DNA from: Chitinophagales bacterium
Lineage (GTDB): Bacteria; Bacteroidota; Bacteroidia; Chitinophagales; UBA2359
DNA: 6,495 nt
Reading direction: 5' to 3'
Assembly (NCBI GenBank): GCA_020631035.1
Contig: JAHDIA010000345.1
Location: 279-6,773 of the forward strand
How positions within the stretch are numbered: the stretch's first letter is position 1; every line of letters starts with the position of its first letter. The notes under the pieces are model-generated. The model saw only the letters and a list, made by a program, of their open reading frames with translations. It did no database searches and was not told where the DNA came from. Below, in pieces: positions 5,688-6,495 of this stretch. A program made the translations under genes and the position numbers.

Positions 5688-6449
5688 CTAATCCTCCACT
5701 AATCTTTCGTCAAGAACAAGATCTTCTTCTTTCTTTTTAAGAACATCTTCAATTTTTGCTTTTTTTTCTAATTCTTTTTGCGCATACATTAAGCGTTGAT
5801 AGGCGGTATGATTGGTCCATATCGCCAAGATGGTAATGGGAAAAGTAAAAATGAATATGGTTTCAAAGACGGGCATGGGCAAGGCTGGTATGTTGATTTC
5901 AAAATCTCCACCAAAAAAGTGAGAAAAAATACCACAGGCAATAGCCGAAATGCTAATAATTAAAATGCGCTCTGGCCGTTGCATTGCCCCAACACTACAG
6001 TTGACCCCTAAGCCTTCTGCTCTTGCACGGGTGTAGCTAACCATAATGGAGCCAATCATTGCTACAAAAGCGGCGATTGAGCTCATAAAAAAATTATGTT
6101 CGACCATATAATAACAAATCCCAAAAAACATCACCAATTCACTGTAACGGTCTAATACTGAGTCGAATAAAGCCCCAAATGGACTCGCCATATTGCCCTC
6201 GCGTGCTAGGCGACCATCCATCATATCAAACAAGCCAGCAAACAAAATGGTTGCGCCCGCCCAAGCAATATAGGTATGATCGGTTCTATCTCCATACTCT
6301 GCCCCATAAATCAGAATTACTGCGGCTAAGATGTTGATAAACAAGCCAAAAAGGGTGATCATATTGGGAGTAACCCCTATACGAACAAGCAATTTGATTA
6401 TGGGATTGATTGTAGTATATACCAATTGTTGCCCTCTGAGTTTCCACAT
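5688..6449 (-). CDS. CDP-alcohol phosphatidyltransferase, candidate phosphatidylinositol-phosphate synthase
   Basis: This integral membrane enzyme should join CDP-diacylglycerol to an alcohol. Its full family signature is present, D-x2-DG-x2-AR-x8-G-x3-D-x3-D, as FDMMDGRLAREGNMASPFGA followed by LFDSVLD; the metal-binding Asp residues are 84, 87, 105 and 109, counted from the TTG at 6476. Later YTRARAEGLG and QRPER match enzymes close to archaeal and bacterial inositol-phosphate transferases. About six hydrophobic helices are visible, then a charged, probably helical cytosolic tail of about 35 residues (QKELEKKAKIEDVLKKKEED and on). Being next to an inositol-phosphate synthase gene, its likely acceptor is inositol-1-phosphate, giving phosphatidylinositol phosphate. 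I chose the ATG at 6449-6447 (253 residues). The frame stays open through a TTG at 6476 to the window edge, so a longer N-terminus is possible. Phosphatidylglycerophosphate synthase is the main alternative. Confidence 0.88.
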   Translation of the reverse strand: MWKLRGQQLVYTTINPIIKLLVRIGVTPNMITLFGLFINILAAVILIYGAEYGDRTDHTYIAWAGATILFAGLFDMMDGRLAREGNMASPFGALFDSVLDRYSELVMFFGICYYMVEHNFFMSSIAAFVAMIGSIMVSYTRARAEGLGVNCSVGAMQRPERILIISISAIACGIFSHFFGGDFEINIPALPMPVFETIFIFTFPITILAIWTNHTAYQRLMYAQKELEKKAKIEDVLKKKEEDLVLDERLVED

Positions 6450-6495
6450 AACTGGCAGCTTTGATTCGGCTTGCAAGATAGAACAAAAACGGGAA

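Noticed and set aside
6286..6486. A 66-codon minus-strand frame overlapping the phosphatidyltransferase start
   Set aside because: It is in another frame across conserved membrane-helix coding sequence and shows no family features.

Overview
The window looks like part of a Bacteroidota chromosome. The evidence is low G+C, AT-rich leaders with little Shine-Dalgarno character, a Bacteroidota-style inositol-lipid gene cluster, and a VgrG/PAAR-like spike module. A Saprospiria-type marine or gliding bacterium is possible, but nothing here fixes the genus. Every supported gene is on the minus strand, so transcription runs from the high-coordinate end to the low-coordinate end.

Positions 3347-6495 hold an inositol phospholipid biosynthesis cluster. 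In transcription order it encodes a CDP-alcohol phosphatidyltransferase (candidate phosphatidylinositol-phosphate synthase), a myo-inositol-1-phosphate synthase, a PgpA-type lipid phosphatase and a GtrA-like four-helix membrane protein. The set reads as a pathway: glucose-6-phosphate to inositol-1-phosphate, then transfer to CDP-diacylglycerol to give phosphatidylinositol phosphate, then dephosphorylation to phosphatidylinositol. GtrA may move an inositol lipid, or a polyprenyl-linked intermediate, across the membrane. The last three genes are tightly packed (8-nt overlap, then a 6-nt gap). The first is separated from them by a 150-nt spacer carrying a 30-nt-spaced direct repeat and a small palindrome.

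Positions 2675-3346 are about 670 nt with no convincing gene. The half next to the secretion genes (2717-2930) holds three strong inverted repeats and smaller ones. The half next to gtrA is very AT-rich and holds only short, broken plus-strand frames.

Positions 1-2674 hold a contractile-injection spike module. In transcription order it encodes a small lytic-transglycosylase-like protein without a signal peptide (candidate cell-wall-degrading effector), a full-length VgrG spike protein, and the start of a PAAR-like (DUF4280-type) tip protein that leaves the window. This order suggests an effector loaded on its own VgrG/PAAR-like spike. No immunity gene is visible inside the window.

There are no tRNA or rRNA genes, CRISPR arrays, transposases or clear rho-independent terminators. 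The most interesting items are the candidate effector, the inverted-repeat cluster in front of it, and the GtrA protein fixed in the inositol-lipid operon.
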